The position numbers were made by a program, and so were the translations under genes. From positions 310,001-374,000 of the forward strand of contig NZ_JACHZB010000006.1 of assembly GCF_014193255.1 (NCBI RefSeq): a DNA stretch of 64,000 nucleotides. Direction: 5' to 3'. The notes under the pieces were generated by a model. That model was not told the origin of the DNA. It was given only the letters and a program-made list of their open reading frames with translations, and searched no databases. This DNA is from Rhizobium sp. BK196. GTDB taxonomy: Bacteria; Pseudomonadota; Alphaproteobacteria; Rhizobiales; Rhizobiaceae. Positions 1-8,784 of this stretch are shown here, in pieces; within the stretch, counting starts at the first letter, position 1, and each line of letters opens with the position of its first letter.

Positions 1-422
1 AGCAGGTCGTCATCATCAAACGGATGACAGACGATCTGGCGCTGCCAGTGCGTATCGTTCCGGTGCCGACGATCCGGGATGCGGATGGCCTCGCTCTATC
101 TTCTCGCAACGTTTATCTCAGCGGGGAGGAACGACGCGCAGCGGTCATCATCCCGCGAGCATTGGAGGAGGCAGAACGCCTCGTCGCTCAGGGCCTCACC
201 AACCCTCAGGTGCTTGAAGCGAAGCTGGTCGGCTTCATCAGCCGGGAACCCTTGGCAACGCCGGAAGTCGTTGCTGTAAGGGACGCTTCGACGTTGAAGC
301 ATGTCTCGAAAATCGAGGACCCGGTGGTTGTCGCACTGTTCGTGCGGATAGGCTCGACCAAGCTTCTCGACAACCGGGTGATTGCCAGAAAAGGCTTATC
401 CGGAAAGGGAGAAGCACAATGA
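1..422 (+). CDS. panC: Pantothenate synthetase, C-terminal part (5' end outside window)
   Basis: This is the end of pantoate-beta-alanine ligase, which joins pantoate and beta-alanine with ATP in the cytoplasm, the last step of pantothenate synthesis. The reading frame enters at base 3 and runs open from the window edge, so the start is missing. The visible part carries the family blocks KRMTDDLALP and LALSSRNVYL (the ATP-binding SSRN region). About 139 codons are present, roughly half of a usual PanC. The stop codon overlaps the panB start (ATGA), which indicates translational coupling in a panCB operon. Confidence 0.95.
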   Translation, partial: QVVIIKRMTDDLALPVRIVPVPTIRDADGLALSSRNVYLSGEERRAAVIIPRALEEAERLVAQGLTNPQVLEAKLVGFISREPLATPEVVAVRDASTLKHVSKIEDPVVVALFVRIGSTKLLDNRVIARKGLSGKGEAQ

Positions 423-1240
423 GCGCTGTCGGCTCCGCAAAACGCCTGACGCCAACACGAATCCGGATGATGAAGGGCGGAACGCCGGTCGTGTGTTTGA
501 CGGCCTATACCACGCCGATGGCGCGGCTCCTGGACGAACATTGCGATCTCCTGCTGGTTGGGGATTCGCTCGGCATGGTTCTCTACGGCATGGAAAGCAC
601 CGTGGCAGTGACGCTCGACATGATGATCGCCCACGGCAGAGCGGTGATGCGCGGCGTCGCTAGATCCTGCGTGGTTATCGACATGCCCTTCGGCAGCTAC
701 CAGGAGTCGAAGGAGCTGGCCTATCGCAATGCCGTGCGCATTCTGCAGGAAACCGGGTGCGATGCGGTCAAGCTTGAAGGCGGCGAGGAGATGGCCGAGA
801 CAATTTCCTTCCTCACAGCGCGCGGTATTCCGGTTCTCGGGCATATCGGCCTCATGCCTCAGCAGGTTCATACCGCCGGCGGCTATCGATCCGTCGGACA
901 TTCCGAGATGGAGATTGCCAAGATCCGGCGTGACGCCGAGGCAATCGGCAATTCGGGAGCCTTTGCGGTCGTGATCGAGGGAACGGTCGAGACATTTGCC
1001 CGCGAGGTGACGACGGCAATTCCTGTTCCGACAATCGGGATTGGTGCTTCGGCCGCCTGCGACGGCCAGATCCTGGTTTCAGACGACATGCTCGGGCTGT
1101 TCAACGACTTCACGCCGCGCTTCGTCAAACGGTACGACGAACTTGGAAAGAGGGTCGGGGCGGCGGCTGCCGCTTATGCGGGCGAGGTGCGCTCCCGCGC
1201 ATTCCCCGCGGAAAAACATACATTCAAGCGCCGGTCTTGA
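419..1240 (+). CDS. panB: 3-methyl-2-oxobutanoate hydroxymethyltransferase
   Basis: PanB transfers a hydroxymethyl group from methylene-tetrahydrofolate to 2-oxoisovalerate, giving ketopantoate for pantothenate and CoA. The 273-residue length is normal. Visible family motifs are LTAYTTPMARLLDE near the N terminus, the metal-binding LLVGDSLGMV, the DMPFGSY block and VKLEGGEE, followed by HIGLMPQ and IGIGAS. The ATG overlaps the panC stop by 4 bases. The next gene is convergent and ends 45 bases downstream, with no clear terminator between them. Confidence 0.97.
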   Translation: MSAVGSAKRLTPTRIRMMKGGTPVVCLTAYTTPMARLLDEHCDLLLVGDSLGMVLYGMESTVAVTLDMMIAHGRAVMRGVARSCVVIDMPFGSYQESKELAYRNAVRILQETGCDAVKLEGGEEMAETISFLTARGIPVLGHIGLMPQQVHTAGGYRSVGHSEMEIAKIRRDAEAIGNSGAFAVVIEGTVETFAREVTTAIPVPTIGIGASAACDGQILVSDDMLGLFNDFTPRFVKRYDELGKRVGAAAAAYAGEVRSRAFPAEKHTFKRRS

Positions 1241-1285
1241 TTGGGCGGCCTGCTGCCTTGCTGAGCCTGGCGACCCACGCCGATC

Positions 1286-2236
1286 TCAGGATGCGAGCTG
1301 ACCTCTGGGACGAGTTGCATCCAGAGTGCGCGTGCGAAAGGTTACGGGCGGAGCGCCAATGATGCGCTTGAAGGCACGGCTGAACGACGCTTCGGATTCA
1401 TAACCCAGCCGTTCGGCAATCGCGGCGACACGCTGTCCTTCGCGCAGCCACTGATGCGCCTGGTGCATGCGCATGCGGGCAACGTAACGGGCAGGCGTCT
1501 CGCCAACTGCCTTGGCGAAACGTTCGGCAAAACCCGATCGGGATGCCCCCATCTTCCGTGCGAGTTCTTCGACCGTCCAATCATGGGCAGGATCGAGATG
1601 GATGGCTGCTAGAACCCGTCCTACCTCGGGATTGCGAACCGCCGTCAACCAGCCGGAAGAGTCGCCGCACCCGTGCTCGACCCATGCTCGAATGATCGTC
1701 GCGGTGAGAACATCTGCGAGGCGGGCCAGGATGCCGCCAGCGCCGACGCGGTTCATATCCACTTCGCGCATCATGGCATCGAGAAGGGCAGGGATAGAGG
1801 GCTCGCTCACCGAGAGGTCGCTTGTCCGCATCACGTTTGGCATGAGTTGCAGCAGCGGATGACGCTTGTCGACGTTGAACCGCATGACAGCAAAGAACAA
1901 GAGGTTTTTGCTGTCCGCGCACGGACACTGCAGGTCGACAATGCCGTCGCAGACCGGTCTGCGCGTCATGCACTCGACCGGCGTCGGTGTTATTCCAGGC
2001 TCGCTTGCAAGCACGTGGGCATCGCCCCGCGGCAGAAGGACCGCATCGCCCGGATGCATCTCCATCCAATCTCCGTCCGGCGTCTGCACAAACGCCTTCC
2101 CGGCAGCCAGAAAATGGAACTGCGCTTCATCCTTCATCGGAAACGCCGTAGCCCACGGGGCAGAAGGCTGACAACGGCCATAATCGACCCCGTCCAGGCG
2201 AAGTCCCCGCATCATTTCCGTCAATGCATCGCTCAT
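1286..2236 (-). CDS. AraC-family transcriptional regulator with cupin sensor domain
   Basis: This is a DNA-binding regulator of about 316 residues. The N-terminal half is a cupin-type effector domain (PWATAFPMKDEAQFHFLAAG, then MHPGDAVLLPRGDAHVL). The last 100 residues carry the two AraC helix-turn-helix motifs, seen in WTVEELARKMGASRSGFAER and RVAAIAERLGYESEASFSRA. An upstream in-frame ATG at 2251 exists, but AGGAAAG lies at the right distance before the ATG at 2236, so I chose 2236. It is divergent from the MFS gene at 2343, which it probably controls. The ligand is unknown. Confidence 0.9.
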   Translation of the reverse strand: MSDALTEMMRGLRLDGVDYGRCQPSAPWATAFPMKDEAQFHFLAAGKAFVQTPDGDWMEMHPGDAVLLPRGDAHVLASEPGITPTPVECMTRRPVCDGIVDLQCPCADSKNLLFFAVMRFNVDKRHPLLQLMPNVMRTSDLSVSEPSIPALLDAMMREVDMNRVGAGGILARLADVLTATIIRAWVEHGCGDSSGWLTAVRNPEVGRVLAAIHLDPAHDWTVEELARKMGASRSGFAERFAKAVGETPARYVARMRMHQAHQWLREGQRVAAIAERLGYESEASFSRAFKRIIGAPPVTFRTRTLDATRPRGQLAS

Positions 2237-2342
2237 GGACACTTTCCTCATTTGGACGAACGGTCATGATTTATGGATTTTCTAGCATAGAAGCACCAGA
2301 ACGAGCCGTCTAGCCTTACTGCAACATGTTTGGAGATGGCAT

Positions 2343-3542
2343 ATGAATCTCAATTCCAGTGGATTCCATAAAAAGACCAAAGAATCGGAGCCCGCCTGGG
2401 CCGGCGTCGTCTCGCTTTCGCTCGGAGTCTTCGGTCTCGTCACGGCCGAGTTTCTGCCGGCCAGTCTGCTCACCCCGATTTCCCATGATCTCAATGTCAG
2501 TATCGGCGCTGCGGGTCAGTCGGTTACGATGACGGCGGTCGTCGGCGCTTTCGCCGGACCCGCCGTGGTCATCGGCACGAGCCGGATCGACCGCCGCATA
2601 ACCCTTCTCGGCTTGACGAGCCTGCTGATTCTGTCAAGCCTCCTCGCAGCGTCTGCCGGTGGGCTTATCGCGCTTCTCATTGCCCGTGCGCTGCTTGGTA
2701 TCGCGCTCGGCGGCTTCTGGGCCTTATCGCTGGCGCTCGCCATGCGGCTTGTTCCGGAGGAACTGATGCCGCGGGCGATGGCAATTATCATGACCGGTGT
2801 TTCCGTTGCAACGGTTTGCGCTGCTCCCGTCGGCGCGTGGGTAGGGGAGGCCTATGGTTGGCGCTCCGCTTTCCTGATTGCCGCCGCCGTCGGCGGCGTC
2901 GCACTCGTGGTGCAGATCCTCACCTTGCCTGCGATGCCAGCCACCGGTTCTGCGGGATTGGCGACAATGGCCGCGGTGCTGCGCCGTCCGTCCATCCGCC
3001 TCGGCCTGCTCACGGTGCTGCTTGTCGTGGCCGGCCATTTTGCCGGTTTCACATTCATTCGTCCTTTCCTGGAAACAGTTCCGCATCTGCAAGTCGAAGG
3101 CATTTCCGGCGCGCTCCTGGCCTTCGGGATCGGTGGATTTCTTGGTAATCTGTTCGGTGGCTTTGTCTCGGAGCGAAGCACGAGGTTGTCCATCGTGATT
3201 GCAGCAGGCGGAATCGCCGCAACGACACTGCTTTTGGCACTCGCCGGCATCCTACCGATCATTGCTTTCGTTGCCACTGCCCTTTGGGGTTTCGCGTTCG
3301 GAGCCTTGCCTGTAAGCGTCCAGAGTTTTGTGACGCAAGCTGCATCCGATGAGGCAGAAAGCGCCGGCGCTCTGATGTTGACGACTTTCCAGGTTGCGAT
3401 CTCGAGCGGGGCAGCAATCGGCGGCCTTATTGTCGACGCCCAAGGGCTTGAAGGAGTGTTCGGCTTCGCAGCCCTTTCAGCTCTTTGTGGAGCGATCGTC
3501 ATCGGTGTTCGCGGCCGAAGAGCTGTGGAAACGGCTTCGTAG
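2343..3542 (+). CDS. MFS transporter (DHA1-type exporter)
   Basis: This is a 399-residue inner-membrane protein of the major facilitator superfamily with about 12 hydrophobic segments. It resembles the AraJ/NepI/YdhP group of drug or sugar efflux proteins. Recognisable features are LGVFGLVTAEFLPASLLTPI in the first helix and the ARALLGIALGGFWAL segment of helices 4-5. GGAG precedes the ATG. It is divergently transcribed from the AraC-type gene at 2236 with about 100 bases between them, a standard regulator-exporter pair. The substrate cannot be told from sequence. Confidence 0.88.
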   Translation: MNLNSSGFHKKTKESEPAWAGVVSLSLGVFGLVTAEFLPASLLTPISHDLNVSIGAAGQSVTMTAVVGAFAGPAVVIGTSRIDRRITLLGLTSLLILSSLLAASAGGLIALLIARALLGIALGGFWALSLALAMRLVPEELMPRAMAIIMTGVSVATVCAAPVGAWVGEAYGWRSAFLIAAAVGGVALVVQILTLPAMPATGSAGLATMAAVLRRPSIRLGLLTVLLVVAGHFAGFTFIRPFLETVPHLQVEGISGALLAFGIGGFLGNLFGGFVSERSTRLSIVIAAGGIAATTLLLALAGILPIIAFVATALWGFAFGALPVSVQSFVTQAASDEAESAGALMLTTFQVAISSGAAIGGLIVDAQGLEGVFGFAALSALCGAIVIGVRGRRAVETAS

Positions 3543-3939
3543 CACGAAGTTTCTCGAAGTTCCGAGGCTGCTAAGATAGGCGATGGCAAAGACATGGCCT
3601 ATCCATAGTCTTGCTGGAGGCGCACGGGTCCTTCAAGATTCTATTGTTCGTAGTTCGGATCCTTTCACGAAGCCCCTCGTTTCAATCCGCGATCCGGTTG
3701 CCAGCAGGGAATTTGTTGCGGGACCGGCGTGCGAGCGGTCTGAATTGCAGGATCGGGAGCAAGAATCTTACAATTGCGTACCGATCCATGCAAAACTGGG
3801 CTGTAATCGTCTCTGTTCATACGATAAACGCTTTTTCAGCGACCGCCGCTGACTATTCACTTTCAAGCCACGATCGCCTTAAAAACAGCCCGCACCCAAA
3901 ACCGACGACGGCCTGTTCCGGCCGCGCAGGAGGAGACCC
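3543..3939. other. Gene-free stretch, 397 bases
   Basis: Short open frames occur on the plus strand, but they overlap one another and match no family I recognise. No good Shine-Dalgarno site precedes them. The region probably holds the promoter of the following MFS gene, whose strong AGGAGGA ribosome site lies just before 3940. I see no convincing terminator after the first MFS gene. Confidence 0.5.
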
Positions 3940-5142
3940 ATGGCATCCGTTGCCGAGAGCGCGCCCCGTTTTGAGAAGACCGCAATGTCTATCCTGGTGG
4001 CCGTCAGCTTCTGCCACATGCTCAACGACATCATGCAGTCGCTGCTTGCTTCACTCTATCCGCTCTTCAAGGCCAATTACGACCTCGATTTCGTGCAGAT
4101 CGGCCTGCTGACCATGACCTTTCAGGTCACCGCTTCGCTGCTCCAGCCGCTTGTCGGTATCGTCACCGACCGCTGGCCGATGCCCTATTCGCTGCCGGTC
4201 GGCATGGCGAGCACCTTCTGCGGCCTGATCTTGCTCGGCAATGCCGGCAGCTTCGAGCTGCTGCTCGTTGCAGCAAGCCTCATCGGCTTCGGTTCGGCCG
4301 TCTTCCATCCGGAATCCTCGCGCGTCGCGCGTCTTGCTTCCGGCGGACGCCACGGCTTTGCCCAGTCCTTCTTCCAGGTGGGCGGCAATGCCGGCCAGGC
4401 GATTGGCCCTCTGCTTGCGGCCTTCATCGTGCTGCCGAACGGCCAGCACAGCGTGTCGTGGCTTTCCGGCATTGCCATGGTTGGCATTGTGGTCCTGAGC
4501 TGGGTCGGCAACTGGTACATGAGCCACCGTCGTAAGAACGCCAGCAAGGCAGCCCCGAGCCGCACGCTGCCGCTACCGCAGAGCAAGGTCATCTGGGCGC
4601 TGCTCATCCTCGTGTTGCTGACGGCGACCAAGAATGTATACATGGCAAGCGTCTCAAGCTATTTCACCTTCTACGTCATCGACCGTTTCCAGCTCGATGT
4701 GCAGCAGGCGCAGCTGATGCTCTTCCTGTTCTTGGGGTCGGTTGCCGCCGGCACCTTTCTTGGCGGGCCGATCGGCGACCGTTTCGGTGCACGCTTCGTC
4801 ATCTGGTTCTCGATCCTCGGCGTGATCCCCTTCGCACTGCTGTTGCCCTATGCCAACCTCTTTTGGACGGGCGTTCTCAGCGTCGTCATCGGCCTGGTCT
4901 TCGCGTCTGCTTTCTCGGCCATCGTCGTCTTCGCACAGGAATTGGTGCCGGGGCGCGTCGGCCTGATCGCCGGTGTTTTCTTCGGCTTCGCCTTCGGCGC
5001 GGGCGGTCTCGGTGCGGCCTTGCTCGGCGGTTTTGCCGACTCGCATGGTATCGCCTTCGTCTACCGCATCTGCTCCTACCTGCCGCTGCTCGGACTGCTC
5101 ACCATCTTCCTGCCGCGCATCCCAAAGCATCGAGCGGTTTAA
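3940..5142 (+). CDS. MFS transporter, fosmidomycin-resistance (Fsr) type
   Basis: This is a 400-residue integral membrane exporter of the major facilitator superfamily. The N-terminal segment VSFCHMLNDIMQSLLASLYP and the FGSAVFHPESSRVA segment with the following GQAIGPL are typical of the Fsr family, whose E. coli member exports fosmidomycin. About 12 membrane segments can be traced. A strong AGGAGGA site lies 8 bases before the ATG, and a perfect-stem terminator follows the stop. The natural substrate here is unknown. The gene lies beside a sulfur-acquisition block but carries no motif tying it to sulfur. Confidence 0.9.
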   Translation: MASVAESAPRFEKTAMSILVAVSFCHMLNDIMQSLLASLYPLFKANYDLDFVQIGLLTMTFQVTASLLQPLVGIVTDRWPMPYSLPVGMASTFCGLILLGNAGSFELLLVAASLIGFGSAVFHPESSRVARLASGGRHGFAQSFFQVGGNAGQAIGPLLAAFIVLPNGQHSVSWLSGIAMVGIVVLSWVGNWYMSHRRKNASKAAPSRTLPLPQSKVIWALLILVLLTATKNVYMASVSSYFTFYVIDRFQLDVQQAQLMLFLFLGSVAAGTFLGGPIGDRFGARFVIWFSILGVIPFALLLPYANLFWTGVLSVVIGLVFASAFSAIVVFAQELVPGRVGLIAGVFFGFAFGAGGLGAALLGGFADSHGIAFVYRICSYLPLLGLLTIFLPRIPKHRAV

Positions 5143-5154
5143 GTTCGCACTCAG

Positions 5155-5188
5155 AAAGAGGCGCCGAAATACGTTTCGGTGCCTCTTT
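5155..5188 (+). terminator. Rho-independent terminator after fsr-type gene
   Basis: AAAGAGGCGCCGAAA at 5155-5169 pairs with TTTCGGTGCCTCTTT at 5174-5188 across a TACG tetraloop, with a single G-U pair. The stem itself ends in TTT. It lies 13 bases after the stop codon of the MFS gene. Confidence 0.85.
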
Positions 5189-5274
5189 GGCATTCGCAAG
5201 CGCCCGGCGAGACGTTGCGTTCGGATGAATATTTTTTCTCCGGCCTTCGGCGAAGACAGATCGTCATTTCTTTA

Positions 5275-5293
5275 ATCTACTATTTTGATAGAT
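5275..5293. promoter_or_regulatory. Putative LysR-type operator TCTA-N9-TAGA before the FMN reductase
   Basis: The repeat ATCTA-N9-TAGAT is a perfect 5-base inverted repeat with T-N11-A geometry, 54 bases upstream of the FMN reductase start. Nearly the same sequence recurs before the MetQ-like gene (5983-5999) and related copies lie in the second sulfur block. It is probably bound by a CysB/Cbl-like LysR regulator encoded elsewhere. That assignment is inference. Confidence 0.5.
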
Positions 5294-5346
5294 AATATCC
5301 GTCTCATGATGGAGCCATCGACGGCGCGATAGCGGAAGGAAATAAT

Positions 5347-5907
5347 ATGTCTGCACCCAAACTGGTCGGTCTTGCCGGCAGCTTCAATCGTCCCTCGAAG
5401 ACCTTTGCGCTGGTCGAGAACATCGCCGGCCTCGCCGCCGAAAAATATGGTTTCGACAACACCATTTACGACCTGACGGATGTCGGGCCGTCGCTCGGCC
5501 AGGCGTTGCGTCGCGACGACCTCGACAGTCGCGCCAGGGAAATCATCGCCGATGTTGCCAATGCCGACGTCCTCGTCGTCGGCGCGCCGACATTCAAGGG
5601 TAGCTACCCGGGTCTCTTCAAACATCTGATCGATCTCATCGACCCGCATGAACTGCGTGCCAAGCCGATCGTCATCACTGCGACCGGTGGCGGCGATCGT
5701 CATGCGCTGATGGTCGAGCATCAGCTGCGCCCGCTCTTCGGCTTCTTCATGGCGCATACGCTGCCGACCGCCGTCTACGCCTCGGACCGCGATTTCACTG
5801 ACTATCGCGTTTCCTCCGAACAGCTTTCCAAGCGCATCGGAGAGGTCATCGGCGAACTCGCAGCCTTCTTTCCGGTCAGAAGCTCAAGGCTGATCGCGGC
5901 GGAATGA
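5347..5907 (+). CDS. NADPH-dependent FMN reductase (SsuE/MsuE-like)
   Basis: This flavodoxin-fold flavin reductase of 186 residues reduces free FMN with NAD(P)H. Motifs visible are LAGSFNRPSKTF, the phosphate-binding loop near the N terminus, and VVGAPTFKGSYPGLFKHLID, typical of the MsuE/SsuE group. Such enzymes hand FMNH2 to two-component monooxygenases that cut C-S bonds, and two candidate partners occur in this window (8775-10136 and 51325-52782). It has no Cys and few Met. A GGAAGGA site precedes the ATG, the TCTA-N9-TAGA repeat lies upstream and a terminator follows. Confidence 0.9.
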   Translation: MSAPKLVGLAGSFNRPSKTFALVENIAGLAAEKYGFDNTIYDLTDVGPSLGQALRRDDLDSRAREIIADVANADVLVVGAPTFKGSYPGLFKHLIDLIDPHELRAKPIVITATGGGDRHALMVEHQLRPLFGFFMAHTLPTAVYASDRDFTDYRVSSEQLSKRIGEVIGELAAFFPVRSSRLIAAE

Positions 5908-5931
5908 ACGATATCCAAAGACGGATTTCAG

Positions 5932-5957
5932 CGGCGCCTTCGGGCGCCGTTTTGTTT
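5932..5957 (+). terminator. Rho-independent terminator after FMN reductase
   Basis: CGGCGCC at 5932-5938 pairs with GGCGCCG at 5943-5949 across a stable TTCG loop, followed by TTTTGTTT. It separates the FMN reductase from the MetQ-like gene, which therefore needs its own promoter. Confidence 0.88.
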
Positions 5958-5982
5958 GAAGCGCGCCTAGCAGCTGGATTAA

Positions 5983-5999
5983 TCCATAATTTTGATGGA
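5983..5999. promoter_or_regulatory. Putative LysR-type operator TCCA-N9-TGGA before the MetQ-like gene
   Basis: TCCA-TAATTTTGA-TGGA is a perfect short inverted repeat with the same 9-base spacer as the copy at 5275-5293. The surrounding TTAATC and TTTTGAT are identical in both. It lies about 150 bases upstream of the MetQ-like start, directly after the terminator of the preceding gene. Confidence 0.5.
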
Positions 6000-6146
6000 A
6001 TTTTATCCTGCTGGTCTCGAAGAGGCTGCAAGAGTTTTTCCGGTGATGAGAAGACATCAGATGTTCGTGCTTCGCTCGCCATGCCCGTATTTGCAATTAT
6101 CCGCCTGCTCGGGGCTCGGCCTCATCAAGTCAGACGGGATAAAAAA

Positions 6147-6983
6147 ATGACTAAGAACAACAATTTCGGCGCCGGTTCGCTTTCGCGCCGCGCGGCTCTC
6201 ACGATTGCCGCCTCTGCGGCCGCACTCATCGCCTTTGCCGCGCCGGCTCCTTCCTTTGCCGAAGACAAGTCGATCAAGGTCGGCATCATGAGTGGCGAGG
6301 ATGAAGATGTCTGGCGGGTCGTCACCAGCGAAGCCGCCAAGAAGGGCCTCAAGATTGAAACGATCACCTTCAACGATTACACCCAACCGAACGAGGCTCT
6401 GGAGCGCGGCGAAATCGACGCGAACGCCTTCCAGCACCAGCCCTATCTCGACAACCAGATCAAGCAGCACGGCTATCATATCGTCCGTGTCGGCTATACC
6501 GGCGTATGGCCGATCGGCCTCTATAGCAAGAAGCACAAGTCGATTGCCGAACTGCCCGCGGGCGCCGTAATCGGTGTCCCGAACGATCCGTCCAACGAAG
6601 GACGTGCCCTTCGCGTTCTGCAGAACGAGGGCCTGATCAAGCTCAAGGACGGCACCGGCATTCTGGCAACGATCGTCGACGTCTCCGACAACCCGAAGAA
6701 CATTGAAATCCGCGAACTCGATGCCGGTATCGTCGGCCGCTCCATCGATGACCTCGACGCTGGCGTCGTCAATACCGACTGGGCGCTGAAGAGCGGCCTG
6801 TCCCCACAGGAGCGCATCGCACAGGAGCCGATCGCCGACAATCCTTACCGCAACTTCATCGCCGTGAAGGAGGAAAACAAGAATGCCGATTGGGTAAAGA
6901 CCCTCGTCTCCTCCTATCAGAATGAGACTGTGAAGGCCGAATTCGATAAGGTCTATAAGGGTACGGGCCTCAGCGCCTATTGA
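6147..6983 (+). CDS. MetQ/NlpA-family periplasmic binding protein (sulfur compound importer)
   Basis: This is the substrate-binding component of a MetNIQ-type ABC importer, about 278 residues. The open frame reaches back to 5904, but the ATG at 6147 begins a clear signal peptide (SRRAAL followed by an Ala-rich core and AFA/SFA cleavage region). Family blocks are VGIMSGEDEDVW, NDYTQPNEALERGEIDANAFQH and VGVPNDPSNEGRAL. MetQ proteins are usually lipoproteins, but this one has no Cys anywhere. It therefore has no lipobox and is likely a soluble, Tat-exported protein. Only one Met remains after the signal. The ligand could be methionine or another organosulfur compound. Confidence 0.9.
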   Translation: MTKNNNFGAGSLSRRAALTIAASAAALIAFAAPAPSFAEDKSIKVGIMSGEDEDVWRVVTSEAAKKGLKIETITFNDYTQPNEALERGEIDANAFQHQPYLDNQIKQHGYHIVRVGYTGVWPIGLYSKKHKSIAELPAGAVIGVPNDPSNEGRALRVLQNEGLIKLKDGTGILATIVDVSDNPKNIEIRELDAGIVGRSIDDLDAGVVNTDWALKSGLSPQERIAQEPIADNPYRNFIAVKEENKNADWVKTLVSSYQNETVKAEFDKVYKGTGLSAY

Positions 6984-7015
6984 TTTCGCCGCCCTTAGAA
7001 GGGGTTAGCAACCGA

Positions 7016-7043
7016 GGCGGCCCGGGCCTTTGCCGGGGCCGCC
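7016..7043 (+). other. Intercistronic hairpin between binding protein and ATPase genes
   Basis: GGCGGCCC at 7016-7023 pairs with GGGCCGCC at 7036-7043. No T-run follows, so this is more likely an RNA-stabilising or partial attenuating stem than a full terminator. Similar stems follow most binding-protein genes in this window. Confidence 0.6.
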
Positions 7044-7067
7044 TTCAGCGTTTGTAAAGGAACGAGG

Positions 7068-8150
7068 ATGAATTCAATTGTCTCCGCCTCAGGGATCGAG
7101 ACGCGGCCGGGAGAGGCCGAAGAGGTCGTGCGCCTCAAGGATGTTAGGCGCAAATTCGGCGTGACGGCAGCGCTCGACGGCGTTTCGCTCACCGTGAAGA
7201 AGAGCGAAATCCTTGGCATCATCGGCCGCAGCGGCGCCGGCAAATCCACGCTGATCCGCTGCCTCAACGGCCTCGAAAGGGCCGATAGTGGCGAGATCGT
7301 CATCGAGGGCCGCAATATTGCAGGCCTTGCGGAACAGGAATTGCAGCCCTTGCGCCGCCGTATCGGCATGATCTTTCAGCACTTCAACCTGCTCTCATCC
7401 AAGACGGTCGAGGAGAATGTCGCCCTGCCGCTGAAGATCGAGGGTGTCGTCAAGACCGAACGGCTGAAGCGGGCGCAGGAGCTTCTGGAACTCGTCGGCC
7501 TTTCCGACAAGGCTAGGGCTTATCCGTCGTCGCTCTCAGGTGGCCAGAAGCAGCGTGTCGGTATTGCCCGCGCACTCGCCGCCCGGCCGGCCCTGTTGCT
7601 GTCCGACGAAGCGACCTCGGCCCTCGATCCGGAAACGACGCGTTCGATCCTTGCCCTGTTGAAGGATATTAACCGTAAGCTTGGGCTTACTATCCTGCTG
7701 ATCACCCACGAGATGGAAGTGGTGCGCAGCATTGCCGATCGCGTCGCCGTCATCGATGCGGGGCGTATCGTGGAAGAGGGCCAGGTCTGGTCGATCTTCG
7801 GCGATCCGCAGGCGGCGATCACAAAAAGCCTGCTCGGCGGCATCCGTCCGCAGTTGCCCGTGCATATTGCCGCGCGCCTGTCGCAGAAGGGTGGCACGGA
7901 AGCGATCCTCAGCGTCGATCTCTCCGGTCCGGAAGCGCAAGGCGCGCTATTTGCCGATCTCTCGGCAGCGCTGCCTCATTCCTTCCGCCTCGTGCATGGC
8001 GGCATCGACCACATCCAGAACCAGCCTGTTGCGCGGTTCTTTATTGCCGTTCCGGCGCGCGATTCCACGCTTGCCGAAGCGGTCGAACAGTTTCTGAAGG
8101 CCCGGTCGGCCCGGGTGGAGGTGCTTGGCTATGTCACCGATCATGATTAA
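7068..8150 (+). CDS. metN: MetN-type ABC transporter ATPase
   Basis: This is a 360-residue ATP-binding subunit that powers the importer formed with the neighbouring MetQ- and MetI-like proteins. Walker A is GRSGAGKST at residues 53-61, the signature is LSGGQKQR and Walker B is LLLSDEATSALD. The C-terminal 80 or so residues form the NIL/ACT-like regulatory domain found in MetN proteins. The 3' end overlaps the permease start. The adjacent flavin monooxygenase and FMN reductase suggest a sulfur compound, not necessarily methionine itself, as substrate. The symbol reflects family only. Confidence 0.9.
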   Translation: MNSIVSASGIETRPGEAEEVVRLKDVRRKFGVTAALDGVSLTVKKSEILGIIGRSGAGKSTLIRCLNGLERADSGEIVIEGRNIAGLAEQELQPLRRRIGMIFQHFNLLSSKTVEENVALPLKIEGVVKTERLKRAQELLELVGLSDKARAYPSSLSGGQKQRVGIARALAARPALLLSDEATSALDPETTRSILALLKDINRKLGLTILLITHEMEVVRSIADRVAVIDAGRIVEEGQVWSIFGDPQAAITKSLLGGIRPQLPVHIAARLSQKGGTEAILSVDLSGPEAQGALFADLSAALPHSFRLVHGGIDHIQNQPVARFFIAVPARDSTLAEAVEQFLKARSARVEVLGYVTDHD

Positions 8151-8784
8151 TCTACTTTTGCGCTCCCTCTGGGAGACGGTGCTTATGACGGCTGCATCCG
8201 GCCTGATTTCGCTGGTAGCAGGCCTGCCGCTCGGCCTGGCGCTGGTGCTGACGAACCGCGGCGGCATTGCCGAAAATCTCTGGATCAACCGCATTCTGGG
8301 CGCTGTCATCAACGGTTTCCGCTCCGTGCCCTTCATCATCCTCCTGGTGGCGCTGATCCCGCTGACGCGCCTGATCGTTGGCACGGCGATCGGCACCTGG
8401 GCGGCCATCGTTCCGCTCGCAATCGCGGCCACTCCCTACTATGCCCGCATCGCGGAAGTCTCGCTGCGTGAGGTCGATCGCGGCCTCATCGATGCCGTGC
8501 GCGCCATGGGCGGCAATCGCTGGACGATCATTCGCGAGGTTCTTGTGCCCGAGGCGCTACCCGGCATCGTCGCCGGCTTTACCGTCACGTTGGTGACGCT
8601 GATCGGCGCCTCGGCCATGGCCGGCGCCATCGGTGCCGGCGGTCTAGGTGATCTCGCCATCCGCTATGGCTACCAGCGCTTCGAAACCAACGTGATGATT
8701 GCGGTCGTTGTCGTGCTCATCGTTCTCGTTTGCGGTATCCAGTGGCTGGGCGACCGGCTCGTCGCCCGCCTGGATCATCGCTGA
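8131..8784 (+). CDS. metI: MetI-type ABC transporter permease
   Basis: This is an integral membrane permease of about 217 residues with five or so membrane segments. It carries the binding-protein-dependent transport loop (REVDRGLIDAVRAMGGNRWTI) that docks on the ATPase. A TTG at 8125 is in frame, but the ATG at 8131, inside the 3' end of metN, is the more natural start. Another in-frame ATG follows at 8143. Its 3' end overlaps the convergent monooxygenase gene by 10 bases. Confidence 0.9.
   Translation: MSPIMINLLLRSLWETVLMTAASGLISLVAGLPLGLALVLTNRGGIAENLWINRILGAVINGFRSVPFIILLVALIPLTRLIVGTAIGTWAAIVPLAIAATPYYARIAEVSLREVDRGLIDAVRAMGGNRWTIIREVLVPEALPGIVAGFTVTLVTLIGASAMAGAIGAGGLGDLAIRYGYQRFETNVMIAVVVVLIVLVCGIQWLGDRLVARLDHR

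Noticed and set aside
3583..4111. Two overlapping plus-strand frames between the MFS genes
   Set aside because: They lack ribosome sites and motifs, overlap each other, and one runs into the start of the second MFS gene in another frame.
5904..6146. In-frame extension of the MetQ-like protein by 81 residues
   Set aside because: It would include the terminator and operator region of the preceding gene and bury the signal peptide. The ATG at 6147 gives a normal signal.
5958..6146. Possible SAM-II or other methionine riboswitch before the MetQ-like gene
   Set aside because: I looked for the conserved SAM-II core and did not find it. The leader shows only the short inverted repeat and ordinary sequence.
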